Assembly (NCBI GenBank): GCA_963781955.1 | Contig: CAWAHU010000001.1 | Location: forward strand, 620,001-684,000 | Length of the DNA: 64,000 bases | Reading direction: 5' to 3' | Source of the DNA: Bog-473 sp963781955 | GTDB lineage: Bacteria; Actinomycetota; Acidimicrobiia; Acidimicrobiales; RAAP-2 | Part shown: positions 42,295 to 52,998 of the stretch, one piece after another | Layout of the letters: each line of letters opens with the position of its first letter | How positions within the stretch are numbered: position 1 is the stretch's first letter | Notes under the pieces: model-generated | What the model was told of the DNA's origin: nothing | Seen by the model: only the letters and a program-made list of their open reading frames with translations | Database searches by the model: none | Program-made: the position numbers and the translations under genes

Positions 42295-43278
42295 GTGGGA
42301 TCCCCCAATCCGAGGCGCACCACATCGGGCTCCCGCGAAGACGACGTCGTCGAGCTTATTCGGGAGGTGCTGGGGTCCGAGATCGGGGGTGCTCCGGTCG
42401 AGGCGCTGGGCCGGCGCGACGACGCCGCCGTCCTCGGGCCCGGCATGCTGCCCGCCGGCGCCCCGTTGGTGGCCTCGGTGGACAGCCTGGTCGAGGGCGT
42501 TCACGTCGACCTCTCGATCTGCAGCCCCGGTGACGCCGGCTGGAAGGCGATCATGGGCGCGCTGAGCGACCTGGCGGCCATGGGGGCAGCCCCGCTCGGG
42601 GCGCTGGTGGCGCTGTGCGTGCCCGGCGCCGCGGGGCAGGGGGAGCTCGCGCTCGGGGTGATGGCCGGCGTGGCCGAGGCGGCGTCCGCCGCCGGGTGCC
42701 CGGTCGTGGGGGGTGATGTGTCCGGAGCGCCCCAGCTGGTGGTGACGGTGACCGTCCTCGGCACGGTGGCCGAGGGCCCGGGGCCGGTGCCGCGGTCCGG
42801 CGCGCGGGTAGGCGACGTGATCTTGGTCACCGGCCCGTGCGGAGCCGCCGCGGCCGGGCTGCGCGCGTTGCGAGCCGGGACGCCGGGCGCGGACGACGCG
42901 GGCGCCCACCGGCGGCCGGTGGCGCGGCTGCGTACCGGCGAGATCGCCCGCCGGGCCGGTGTGCACGCCATGATCGACGTCTCCGACGGGCTGGCGCTGG
43001 ACCTGCACCGCCTGGCCGACGCCTCGGGCGTGGGCTTCGAGCTCGACGAGGTGCCGGTGGCGCCCGGCGCGACGCCCGAGGAGGCGCTCGGCGGCGGGGA
43101 GGACTACGAGCTGGTGCTGGCGGCCGCGCCGGGAATTGTCGATTCGTTGTGCGCCGAGTTCGAGGCCGCCGGTCTGCGTCGCCCCCTGCGCCTCGGCATG
43201 GTGACGGCCGACCCCGCCGAGCGCCTGCTGCACGGCGAGCCGCTCGCGCCGGCGGGGTGGCAGCACCGGCTGGGGTGA
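42295..43278 (+). CDS. thiL: thiamine-monophosphate kinase
   Basis: Phosphorylates thiamine monophosphate to the active diphosphate cofactor. A 327-residue AIR-synthase-like ATPase with RRDDAAVL, VASVDSLVEGVHVDL, GWKAIMGALSDLAAMGA, GGDVSGAPQLVVTVTVLG and MIDVSDGLALDLHRLAD. GTG 42295 follows a TAGGCA stretch and has no ribosome-binding site. Not clustered with other thiamine genes. Confidence 0.92.
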   Translation: MGSPNPRRTTSGSREDDVVELIREVLGSEIGGAPVEALGRRDDAAVLGPGMLPAGAPLVASVDSLVEGVHVDLSICSPGDAGWKAIMGALSDLAAMGAAPLGALVALCVPGAAGQGELALGVMAGVAEAASAAGCPVVGGDVSGAPQLVVTVTVLGTVAEGPGPVPRSGARVGDVILVTGPCGAAAAGLRALRAGTPGADDAGAHRRPVARLRTGEIARRAGVHAMIDVSDGLALDLHRLADASGVGFELDEVPVAPGATPEEALGGGEDYELVLAAAPGIVDSLCAEFEAAGLRRPLRLGMVTADPAERLLHGEPLAPAGWQHRLG

Positions 43279-43314
43279 GCCCTCACCAGGTGAAAGAACC
43301 CGCTCGGTAGTACC

Positions 43315-43884
43315 ATGCGCATCGAGTCCGAACGTGGCGGCGGGCTCGAGGCGGGGAGGTGGCGGGTGCTGTCGTTGAGCCTGTCGGTATGCATGTTCGT
43401 TGTGATGGTCGTCGGCTGGATCCAGATCATCAGCAAGGCCGGCGCGGTCGACCCTCAGAACATCGCCACCCAGGAGAAGGCTCTGGCGCTGGTCCTCTTC
43501 GTGGACATGATCGCGAACTTCGTGCTGTTCGTGATCTTCGCCTTCTCGGAGTGGCCCGTCATGCGGGTGGCGCGGTCGCGTCCGCTTGTCCCGGGGGGCG
43601 GTGGGCGGCCTCCCACGTCTCCATCGACCGCGGCGGCCTTGGCCACACCGGGTGGCCAGATGCTCCCACCATGGCCGCAGTCACCTCCGGGCGCCGCCGG
43701 GCAGCCGCCGGTCGGGTGGCACAGGACCGGTGCCGTGGGCGAGGGGGAGCAGAGCTACTGGAACGGGTCGGTCTGGACGGCGCGGCGGCGCTGGACCGGG
43801 GCGAGGTGGGTCGACCTCTCGATCCAGCAGCCGGCGCCGGGTGGTCCTGACGAGACCGCGGGGCCGCCGGGCCTGACCCACTGA
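43315..43884 (+). CDS. two-helix membrane protein with DUF2510-like tail
   Basis: A 189-residue protein with two membrane helices (about 18-38 and 58-80), a Pro/Gly/Ser-rich linker, and a C-terminal segment GWHRTGAVGEGEQSYWNGSVWT that matches the DUF2510 pattern (GWxxxP...xYWDGxxWT). DUF2510 segments usually decorate actinobacterial membrane proteins, with unknown function. It begins 36 nt after thiL. Confidence 0.7.
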   Translation: MRIESERGGGLEAGRWRVLSLSLSVCMFVVMVVGWIQIISKAGAVDPQNIATQEKALALVLFVDMIANFVLFVIFAFSEWPVMRVARSRPLVPGGGGRPPTSPSTAAALATPGGQMLPPWPQSPPGAAGQPPVGWHRTGAVGEGEQSYWNGSVWTARRRWTGARWVDLSIQQPAPGGPDETAGPPGLTH

Positions 43885-43912
43885 CGGGCGTGGCCTCCGA
43901 ACCCCGGGGACC

Positions 43913-44134
43913 TCAGGCGCTGGGCTTCGCCTCGTAGGAGCGGCGCTGCGGCTTGGTCACCTTGCCGGCCCGGATGCACGAGGTGCAGACGTGGAGTCGC
44001 CTGGGGGTGCCGTCCACGAGGGCGCGCACCCGCTGCACGTTGGGGTTCCACCGCCGCTTGGTGCGACGGTGCGAGTGGCTCACGTTCATGCCGAACGAGG
44101 GCTTCTTGCCGCAGATGTCGCACGTCGATGCCAT
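43913..44134 (-). CDS. rpmB: 50S ribosomal protein L28
   Basis: A 73-residue protein: CDICGKKPSFGMNVSHSHRR, then RRWNPNVQRVRA and LHVCTSCIRAGKVTK. The two CxxC pairs mark the zinc-binding (C+) form of L28. AGGAAGG precedes ATG 44134. Divergent from fakA. Confidence 0.95.
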   Translation of the reverse strand: MASTCDICGKKPSFGMNVSHSHRRTKRRWNPNVQRVRALVDGTPRRLHVCTSCIRAGKVTKPQRRSYEAKPSA

Positions 44135-44202
44135 GAGGGGGAACCTTCCTGGGGAGGCCGCGGTCAGAGGACCAAGCAGGCCGTCGCGGACGGCGTAAAG
44201 GT

Positions 44203-44208
44203 TAGCAT
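44203..44208 (+). promoter_or_regulatory. -10 box of leaderless fakA-like gene
   Basis: TAGCAT, 8 nt before ATG 44217, with no ribosome-binding site. Confidence 0.45.
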
Positions 44209-44216
44209 CCCCTGCC

Positions 44217-45948
44217 ATGACCTCCCCGGCGACCCTGGGCGCGACCTCCTTGGGCGCCGGTGAGCTGCGGGCCGTGATGGAGGGGTTCCGAGATGCGCTC
44301 CGGCTCCACCAGGACGACGTGAACCGGCTCAACGTCTACCCGGTGCCCGACGGCGATACCGGGACGAACATGGCGCTGACCCTCGAGACGGTGGTCAGCG
44401 AGCTCGATTCCCTCGGGCCCGCCGCCGCGCTCCCCGAGGTCTGCAAGGCGATCGGTCACGGGTCGCTCATGGGCGCCCGGGGGAACTCGGGCGTGATCCT
44501 CTCCCAGCTGCTTCGAGGCATGAGCGAGCGCATGGCGGAGGCGGACGATGGGCGCGTCGGGCCCGAACTCCTGGTCGAGGCGCTGACCCACGCCGCCGAG
44601 CTGGCCCGCCGGGCCGTGGTGCGGCCCGTCGAGGGGACGATCCTGACCGTGGCCGACGCCGCCGCCGCCGGTGCCGGCGACCGCAAGCCGGGGAGCGAGG
44701 GCCTGGTCGGCGTGGTCGACGGCGCCAAGGCCCAGGCAGCCGACGCGCTGGCCCGCACCCCCGAGATGCTGCCCGTGCTCGCGCAGGCCGGCGTGGTGGA
44801 CGCTGGCGGCGCCGGGTTCCTCCTCCTGCTCGACGCCTTCTTGTTGGTCTTGGACGGCCGCCCGCTCCCTGAACCCTCCGGTGTGGCGGGCCCCGACCTG
44901 TCCGCCTTCGTGGGCCTCGCCGTCCCCGGCGCCGGCGGCGCCGAGGGTTCCGGCGGGAGCCCTGCAGGGCCGAGCGGTGGCACCTCTCCGGTCGACGAGC
45001 TGCGCTTCGAGGTGATGTACCTGCTTCACGAGGCGCCCGACGAGTCGATGGAGGCCTTCAAGGAGGTGTGGGCCGGCATCGGCGACTCCATCGTCGTCGT
45101 CGGCGGCGACGGGCTGTGGAACTGCCACATCCACACCAACGACGTGGGCGCGGCCGTCGAGGCGGCGCTCGAGATCGGCCGGCCGTCGCGCATCAGGGTG
45201 ACCGACCTCGACGAGCAGGTCGAGGAGGAGCGCTGGGTGCGCGAGAGCGTGGGCGCCCCGGGGGCCGGGCCGCCCGAGGAGGGGACGGGCCCGCCACCGG
45301 TCACTGACGTGGTGGCCGTGGTCTCCGGTGAGGGCGTGGGGCGGATCTTCCGTTCACTCGGCGTCCACCACCTGGTGGTGGGCGGCCAGACCATGAACCC
45401 GGCCACTGCCGACCTGGTCCGGGCCGTGGAGTCGATCCACTCGGACCAGGTGGTCATCCTGCCCAACAACAAGAACATCCGGCCCGTGGCCGAGCAGGTC
45501 GACGGGCTCACGTCCAAGACGGTCCGGGTCGTCGCCACCGGCTCCATCGTCGAGGGCTTCGCCGCCCTGCTCGCCTACGACCCGGCGGCCGGGGCAGAGG
45601 ACAACGTCGCGTCCATGACTGAGTCGGCGGCCCGCGTGGTGCCGGCCGAGGTGACCCGGGCCGTCCGTGACTCCATGACCGACGCCGGCCAGGTGCGCGA
45701 AGGCGACTTCATCGGGATCTCGCGCGACGGCGTGGTGGCCGTGGCCGACAACGTCGTGGTGTGCACGCGGCTCTTGATCAGCCGGTTGCTCGACGAGTCC
45801 TCGTACGAGCTGGTGACCCTGATCGAGGGGGAGGGGGCCCGGATCGCCGACACAAGGCTGATCGAGGACTGGCTCTCCGACGAGTATCCCGAGGTGGCCC
45901 TCGAGGTCCATCAGGGCGGCCAGCCCCTCTACCCGTACCTGTTGGGGA

Positions 45949-45956
<8 letters not shown>
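44217..45956 (+). CDS. DAK2/FakA-type fatty-acid kinase-like protein
   Basis: A 579-residue protein. The N-terminal DhaL (DAK2) domain has NRLNVYPVPDGDTGTNMALT, whose Asp residues bind Mg-ADP, then GARGNSGVILSQLLRG. The rest is the YloV/FakA C-terminal region (VVSGEGVGRIFRSLG; ILPNNKNI). FakA works with a FakB lipid carrier to phosphorylate exogenous fatty acids for phospholipid synthesis, consistent with plsX and acpP downstream. No FakB gene is in the window. The stop overlaps the recG TTG start by 8 nt. Confidence 0.88.
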
Positions 45957-48105
<2,149 letters not shown>

Positions 48106-48415
48106 GTCGCAGTCCGCACCGTGCGGATCACTCGGCCCCGCCCCACCCTCCTCCTCCGACCCCGACCCCGACCTCGCCCCTGACCCCGACTCGCGACCCC
48201 GACCCCGACCCCGACAGACCTTGACAGTCGTCGGGCGCCGTCTACGCAGCGTCCGGGGACTTGTCGCGCGCCGTATACGCGCCGCACGGGCACATCGTGT
48301 GCGCGCTGTATTCGGGGCCTGCGGGGACTTGTCACGCGCCGTATACGCGGGTGCCTGCCAGCCGTATACGGCGCGACACCACACCGGGTCGGGTCGGGCC
48401 GGGTCGGGCCGGGGG

Positions 48416-48451
48416 GTGGGCCAGGTGGGCCAGGTGGGCCAGGTGGGCCAG
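48416..48451 (+). repeat. four tandem copies of a 9-mer
   Basis: GTGGGCCAG x 4 without interruption, ending 6 bp before TAGGGT of rsmD. The 9-bp period does not give a protein repeat in an expressed frame. The copy number is likely to vary between strains by slippage. Confidence 0.8.
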
Positions 48452-48456
48452 GGCCC

Positions 48457-48462
48457 TAGGGT
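48457..48462 (+). promoter_or_regulatory. -10 box of leaderless rsmD
   Basis: TAGGGT, 7 nt before ATG 48470. The -35 position falls inside the tandem 9-mer array. Confidence 0.5.
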
Positions 48463-48469
48463 GGGGGCG

Positions 48470-49003
48470 ATGCGGGTCATCGGAGGCCAGAGCCGCGGGC
48501 GCCGGCTCGCCGCGAAGCTCCCGAAGACCATTCGGCCGACCTCAGACCGGGTGCGCGAGTCGATCTTCAACATTCTGGGCTCCCGGGGAGGGGTGGAGGG
48601 CCTGCACGTGATCGACCTCTTCTGCGGCAGCGGCGCCCTGGGTGTCGAGGCCCTCTCGCGTGGTGCCGGCTCGGTGACCTTCGTCGACCAGGATGCCGGC
48701 GCGCTCGCGGCCGTGCGGAAGAACCTCGATGCAGTGGGGCTGGGCGGCGCACCGGTCACACTCGTGCGGGCCTTCCTCCCGGGTTGGCTGGAGTCTGGGG
48801 ACCGTGCCTTCGATCTCGCCCTGTGTGATCCTCCCTATGACTTCTCCGACTGGCCGGCGTTGCTTCGCGTCCTGCGTGCGGAGACGGTGGTCATCGAATC
48901 GGCTACTCCGGTGACGCTCCCCGCCGAGTGGGTGATCATCAGGGAGCGCCGGTACGGCGGTACGCTCATCACCGTGGCCCAACACAGCGACGACGAGATC
49001 TGA
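48470..49003 (+). CDS. rsmD: 16S rRNA (guanine-966-N2)-methyltransferase
   Basis: A 177-residue class I methyltransferase: MRVIGGQSRGRRL start, RPTSDRVRESIFNIL, SAM motif VIDLFCGSGALGVEALSRGA, and catalytic DPPYDF. It methylates G966 of 16S rRNA. Start ATG 48470 fits both the family start and the -10 box. coaD begins 7 nt after the stop, as usual in bacteria. Confidence 0.93.
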   Translation: MRVIGGQSRGRRLAAKLPKTIRPTSDRVRESIFNILGSRGGVEGLHVIDLFCGSGALGVEALSRGAGSVTFVDQDAGALAAVRKNLDAVGLGGAPVTLVRAFLPGWLESGDRAFDLALCDPPYDFSDWPALLRVLRAETVVIESATPVTLPAEWVIIRERRYGGTLITVAQHSDDEI

Positions 49004-49010
49004 AGTCCTC

Positions 49011-49514
49011 GTGAAGGTCGGACTCTTCCCAGGTTCCTTCGATCCGTTCCACAACGGCCACCTCGAGATCGTCGAGCGGGCCAGCCGGCTCTTCGACGAG
49101 GTGGTGGTGGCCGCACTGCGCAACCCCCAGAAGAGCGAGCCGCTCTTCGACCTCGAGGATCGCCAGGCCATGCTCGAGGAGGTGGTGTCGCACCTCCCGT
49201 CGGTGCGGATCGTCTCGGTCTCGACGTTGCTGGTGAACGTGGCAAGTGACGTGGGCGCGACGGCGATCGTGCGGGGGCTACGGGCCGTGTCGGACTTCGA
49301 GGCCGAGATGCAGATGGCCCAGATGAACAACCACCTCTCCGGTGTCGAGACGATCTTCATCCCGACCAGCCCGGAGCGGTCGTTCCTGGCCTCCAAGTTG
49401 GTGCGCGAAGTGTGGCGCTTCGGCGGAGACGTGTCGGACTTCGTGCCCAAGGTGGTGGCAGAGCGCCTGAAATCCAGGTACGAGGAGTTCGAGAAGGGGG
49501 GTGCGGAGCGATGA
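49011..49514 (+). CDS. coaD: phosphopantetheine adenylyltransferase
   Basis: Penultimate step of coenzyme A synthesis. A 167-residue protein with FPGSFDPFHNGHLEIVERA (the HxGH nucleotidyltransferase motif), then AIVRGLRAVSDFEAEMQMAQMN and SPERSFLASKLVREV. GTG 49011. The stop overlaps the next ATG by 4 nt. Confidence 0.95.
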   Translation: MKVGLFPGSFDPFHNGHLEIVERASRLFDEVVVAALRNPQKSEPLFDLEDRQAMLEEVVSHLPSVRIVSVSTLLVNVASDVGATAIVRGLRAVSDFEAEMQMAQMNNHLSGVETIFIPTSPERSFLASKLVREVWRFGGDVSDFVPKVVAERLKSRYEEFEKGGAER

Positions 49515-50083
49515 CCGATCAGTTCCTGGACCTCGAGGACGAAGAGGAAGAGCAGTCCTTCGTGGAGGACGACAGCGTCGACGCCATCCTCAAGCGGTTG
49601 CTGAACGTGGTCGCGACGGCCAAGTCGATGCCGCTGTCCTCCTCGGTGATGGTGTCGCGTGAGGAGGTCACCGCCCTCGTCCAGACCGCGCTCGACGCCC
49701 TGCCCGAGGAGCTGCGCCAGGCACGGTGGCTGCTCCGGGAGCGCGACGTGTTCATGGCGGAGCGCCAGCGCGAGGCAGAGGCGCTGATGAGCGAGGTGCG
49801 CGCCCAGGCCGAGCAGATGGTCCAGCGCACCGAGATCGTGCGCCAGGCCAACGCCGTGGCCCAGCGCATCCTCGACGACGCCAACGAGGAGGCGCGGGCC
49901 CTGCGCAACCAGGCCGAGGACTTCGTCGACACCAAGCTGGCCGGCATGGAGATCGTGCTGGACCGTCTCACCCGAACCGTCCAGGCCGGCCGGGCCAAGT
50001 TGGCCGCGCCCCTGATGGAGGCGGCCGCCGAGGACGAGGGTGCCGTGACGGAGGACGGCTTCTTCGACCAGGACCAGTCCTGA
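49511..50083 (+). CDS. DivIVA-like coiled-coil protein
   Basis: A 190-residue, highly charged, nearly all-helical protein. The N-terminus is acidic (DLEDEEEEQSFVEDD). A long coiled coil (RERDVFMAERQREAEALMSEVRA split over several heptads) includes EIVRQANAVAQRILDDANEEA, which resembles both DivIVA and ATP synthase b-subunit stalks. It sits between coaD and yceD, a common actinobacterial position for a cell-division-initiation-type protein. Possible scaffold for growth or division; the exact role is inferred. Confidence 0.7.
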   Translation: MTDQFLDLEDEEEEQSFVEDDSVDAILKRLLNVVATAKSMPLSSSVMVSREEVTALVQTALDALPEELRQARWLLRERDVFMAERQREAEALMSEVRAQAEQMVQRTEIVRQANAVAQRILDDANEEARALRNQAEDFVDTKLAGMEIVLDRLTRTVQAGRAKLAAPLMEAAAEDEGAVTEDGFFDQDQS

Positions 50084-50625
50084 TGGCCTCCGCGCCGTCA
50101 GGTCCCTTCGTGGTCCACGTGGCGCGCCTGCGCCGCGGTCAGGAGAAGTCCGCCCACGAGGTGCGCCGGGGGGAGGTGGCCCTGGCCGGCCCACTCGATG
50201 AGGCGGGGATCGACCCGGGGCGCAGCGTGGTGCCCGCCCGGGCCGAGGCAGAGGTGGACGTGACGTTGGTCGCCTTCGAGGGCGGGATCGAGGTCGCGGG
50301 CACGGTGACCGCCCCGTGGGTGGGGACCTGCCGCCGTTGCGCCGAGCCGGTGTCGGGAGAGCTGCACGTCCGCGTCCACGAACGCTTCGCCGACGGCCCG
50401 CTGGCCGGGCCTTCCGACGAGGACCTCTACCCGATCAGCGACGACACCGTGGACCTGGCGCCGCTCGTGCGCGACGTGATCGTCCTCGAACTGCCCATGG
50501 CCCCCCTGTGCCGGGAGGACTGCGCCGGTCTGTGCCCGCGGTGCGGGGCCAACCGCAACGAGGGCGACTGCGGGTGCGTCGCCCCTCGTGATCCCCGGTG
50601 GGCTAACCTCGACGTGCTCCGGTAG
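50083..50625 (+). CDS. YceD/DUF177 family protein
   Basis: A 180-residue protein whose ATG overlaps the preceding stop by 1 nt (TGATG). The DUF177 features are GTCRRCAEPVSGE in the middle and LCREDCAGLCPRCGANRNEGDCGC at the C-terminus, together with DDTVDLAPLVRDVIVLELPM. YceD genes precede rpmF in most bacteria and influence 23S rRNA processing or stability. The Cys-rich ends probably bind zinc. Confidence 0.9.
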   Translation: MASAPSGPFVVHVARLRRGQEKSAHEVRRGEVALAGPLDEAGIDPGRSVVPARAEAEVDVTLVAFEGGIEVAGTVTAPWVGTCRRCAEPVSGELHVRVHERFADGPLAGPSDEDLYPISDDTVDLAPLVRDVIVLELPMAPLCREDCAGLCPRCGANRNEGDCGCVAPRDPRWANLDVLR

Positions 50626-50727
50626 CCGTTGCGGAGGGCCGGACCCGGCCCAACGGGCGCAGGAGCCGGGCCCCCGCACTGGGGCACCGGCTGCCGGGCA
50701 ACCCGAAACGATCGTTGGAGACCGTCC

Positions 50728-50907
50728 ATGGCTGTCCCGAAGAAGAAGAAGTCCAAGGCCAAGGGCCGCAGCCACCAGGCTGCGGCGTGGCGCCTGAGCC
50801 GCCCGGCCCGTAGCGTGTGCCCACACTGCCAGGCGGCCAAGACCCCGCACGTCGTCTGCCCGAGCTGCGGCTGGTACAAGGGGCGCCAAGCGGTCGAGGT
50901 CGACTGA
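50728..50907 (+). CDS. rpmF: 50S ribosomal protein L32
   Basis: A 59-residue protein: MAVPKKKKSKAKGRSHQ, then VCPHCQAAKTPHVVCPSCGWYKG with two CxxC pairs (zinc form). GGAG lies upstream of ATG 50728. plsX starts 1 nt after its stop. Confidence 0.96.
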   Translation: MAVPKKKKSKAKGRSHQAAAWRLSRPARSVCPHCQAAKTPHVVCPSCGWYKGRQAVEVD

Positions 50908-50908
50908 C

Positions 50909-51946
50909 TTGAGCCGCCGGGGCGAGCGTCCGTCGCCCGAGACGCTGGCCACGCTCCCGGTCGCCGTCGACGCCATGGGCGGCGACAAGGCGCCGGGCGA
51001 GATCGTCGAGGGCGCCCGGCGCGCCGCCGAGCAGCACGGCGTCGGGGTCGTCCTGGTCGGCCCGCCCGAGCAGGTGGGTGACACCCAGGGCCTCGAGCTC
51101 GTGCCCTGCACCGAGGTCATCGCCATGGACGAGGACCCCGCGGGCGGCGTGCGCCGCAAGAAGGACTCCTCGCTGGTCAGGTCGGCCGAGCTCGTGCGTG
51201 ACGGGAAGGCCTGCGCGATGGTCTCGGCCGGCAACACCGGGGCCACGATGGCGTCAGCGCTGCTCCGCATGGGTCGGCTGCCGGGCGTCGTGCGGCCCTG
51301 CATCGCGACGCCGCTGCCCCGGCTCGGGCGAACGCCGGCCGTGCTGGTCGACGCCGGGGCCAACGCCGAGTGCACGGCGCCCATGCTCGTCCAGTTCGCC
51401 CAGATGGGTGCCGCCTACGTCTCGTCCCGCTTCAGCATCGGGTCCCCCACGGTGGGGTTGCTCTCCATCGGCGAGGAGCCCACGAAGGGCACGCCGCTGG
51501 TCAAGGAGACCCACGGCCTCCTCGCCGAAGCGGCCCAGGCGGGCTCGGCCTTCGAGTTCCTCGGCAACCTCGAGGGTCGGGACCTGCTCCCGTCCCCGGC
51601 CGATGTCATCGTCACCGACGGCTTCACGGGGAACGTCACCCTCAAGACGCTCGAGGGCTCGCTGCGGTTCCTCTTCGACACCCTGCTGTCGGTCTTCGGG
51701 ACAGACGACGCCACCCGGAAGGCCTCGACTGTCATGCTCCCGCACCTCTTGCCCGTGGCGGCCGAGTTCGAGCCGGAGAACACCGGCGGCGCCATGCTGC
51801 TCGGGACCGACGGTGTGTGCGTCATCAGCCACGGGTCCTCGAGTGCCACGGCCATCATGAACGCCGTCCTCGTTGCCCACGAGTGCGCCGCCCGGGGCCT
51901 GGCCGATCAGGTGGCAGCGGCCATCCGACCTGGCGATCCTGCCTGA
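50909..51946 (+). CDS. plsX: phosphate acyltransferase PlsX
   Basis: Makes acyl-phosphate from acyl-ACP for phosphatidic acid synthesis. A 345-residue protein with VAVDAMGGDKAPGEIVEGA at the N-terminus, MVSAGNTGATMASALLRMG, VLVDAGANAECTA, FLGNLEGRDLL and DVIVTDGFTGNVTLKTLEG. TTG 50909 is directly after the rpmF stop. The family start is near VAVDAMGG, so the first 18 residues may be an extension. Confidence 0.94.
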   Translation: MSRRGERPSPETLATLPVAVDAMGGDKAPGEIVEGARRAAEQHGVGVVLVGPPEQVGDTQGLELVPCTEVIAMDEDPAGGVRRKKDSSLVRSAELVRDGKACAMVSAGNTGATMASALLRMGRLPGVVRPCIATPLPRLGRTPAVLVDAGANAECTAPMLVQFAQMGAAYVSSRFSIGSPTVGLLSIGEEPTKGTPLVKETHGLLAEAAQAGSAFEFLGNLEGRDLLPSPADVIVTDGFTGNVTLKTLEGSLRFLFDTLLSVFGTDDATRKASTVMLPHLLPVAAEFEPENTGGAMLLGTDGVCVISHGSSSATAIMNAVLVAHECAARGLADQVAAAIRPGDPA

Positions 51947-51994
51947 AATCCCAGGTCAGTACCGATAAACAGGCGGTTGTAGGGCGGCAGAACC

Positions 51995-52000
51995 TACACT
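51995..52000 (+). promoter_or_regulatory. -10 box of leaderless acpP
   Basis: TACACT, 7 nt before GTG 52008. The 48-bp gap after plsX therefore holds a separate promoter for acpP-rnc-mutM. Confidence 0.5.
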
Positions 52001-52007
52001 GGTCCCC

Positions 52008-52304
52008 GTGCCCGCCGAAACCCACACCAATCAGGGACCGCTCGATCGCAACCAGGTGTTCGAGCTGATCAGGGACCAGTTGGCCGACATCTTGGAGACG
52101 GACCCCTCGTCGATCACCGAGGGCGCTTCCTTCGTGGAGGACCTCGATGCCGACTCGCTGGCCCTCATTGAGCTCGTCGAGGCCCTCGAGGAGGAGCTGG
52201 GGGAGCGCTCGGTCGGCTTCCGCATCGATGACGAGGACCTCGAGGACCTGCGCACGGTCCGGGACGCCGTTGACTACGTCTACGCCAAGCTCGAGGCGGG
52301 TTGA
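52008..52304 (+). CDS. acpP: acyl carrier protein
   Basis: A 98-residue acidic helical carrier. DLDADSLALIELVEALEEEL contains the DSL serine that receives phosphopantetheine. It is longer than E. coli AcpP (78) by an N-terminal MPAETHTNQG-type extension. GTG 52008. Flanked by plsX and rnc, the classical type II fatty-acid context, though no fab genes are here. Confidence 0.94.
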   Translation: MPAETHTNQGPLDRNQVFELIRDQLADILETDPSSITEGASFVEDLDADSLALIELVEALEEELGERSVGFRIDDEDLEDLRTVRDAVDYVYAKLEAG

Positions 52305-52998
52305 CGCCGGCGCTGAGGGGGCGGCCGCACTGGCCGAGCGACTGGGCCACACCTTCAGCGACTTGAGCTTGCTCCAACAGGCCCTGGCCCACCGCAGCTG
52401 GTGTGGTGAGCAAGAGGGCGGCGCGCCGTCCAACGAGCGGCTGGAGTTCCTCGGCGATGCCGTGCTCGGCCTCGTCGTAGCCGGCCACACCTATGAGCGC
52501 TACCCGGACTTCGCCGAGGGCAAGCTGGCCAAGGTCCGCTCCGCCGTCGTCAACGCCCGTGTGCTGGCACAGGTGGCGGCCAGGCTCGGTGTGGGCGACG
52601 TCCTGCTCCTCGGCAAGGGCGAGGAGGGCTCCGGCGGCCGCGAGAAGGCCTCGATCCTCGCCGACGCCTTCGAGGCCGTCCTGGGGGCGGTCTACCTCGA
52701 CGCCGGGTGGTCGGCGGCCCAGCGCCTGGTCCTGCGCGAGCTCGGTGACGCCATCACCAAGGCCGGCGAGGAGCCCGACGACTTCGACCACAAGAGCCGC
52801 CTGCAAGAGAAGGCCGTCCGCGACGGCGAGGGCACCCCGCGCTACGTGGTGACCGGCTCGGGCCCCGACCACGACCGGGTGTACGTGGCGGAGGTGTTCC
52901 TCGCGGGCACCTGCATGGGCACGGGGGAAGGGCGATCCAAGAAGGACGCCGAGCAGGAGGCGGCGAAGGCCGCCTGGGAGGTGCTGCACAGTGCCTGA
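52270..52998 (+). CDS. rnc: ribonuclease III
   Basis: Cleaves double-stranded RNA in rRNA and mRNA processing. Catalytic domain: FSDLSLLQQALAHRSW, NERLEFLGDAVLGLVVAGH (signature), VNARVLAQVA, and ADAFEAVLGAVYLDAG. A C-terminal dsRBD follows (DHKSRLQEKAVRDGEGTPRY; KKDAEQEAAKAAWEVL). The start is unclear. No ATG or GTG lies between the acpP stop and the catalytic domain; TTG 52270, inside acpP, is the nearest plausible codon, and CTG or GTT near 52300 are alternatives. Confidence 0.9.
   Translation: MTTSTPSSRRVDAGAEGAAALAERLGHTFSDLSLLQQALAHRSWCGEQEGGAPSNERLEFLGDAVLGLVVAGHTYERYPDFAEGKLAKVRSAVVNARVLAQVAARLGVGDVLLLGKGEEGSGGREKASILADAFEAVLGAVYLDAGWSAAQRLVLRELGDAITKAGEEPDDFDHKSRLQEKAVRDGEGTPRYVVTGSGPDHDRVYVAEVFLAGTCMGTGEGRSKKDAEQEAAKAAWEVLHSA

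Larger units (their letters stand above)
48106..48469. repeat. mixed repeat cluster between recG and rsmD
   Basis: A 364-bp non-coding stretch with four kinds of repeat. Hexamer CCCCGA runs occur at about 48157-48173 and 48196-48214. A 28-bp direct repeat (CGGGGACTTGTC then CGCGCCGTATACGCG with one variable base) lies at 48254-48281 and 48322-48349. The CGTATACG-type palindrome occurs three times (about 48271, 48339, 48362). Four exact tandem copies of GTGGGCCAG run 48416-48451 directly before the rsmD -10 box. No open frame with family motifs is present. Confidence 0.8.

Noticed and set aside
48416..48451. CRISPR-like array (GTGGGCCAG x 4)
   Set aside because: The 9-bp units are tandem with no spacers, and no cas genes are present.
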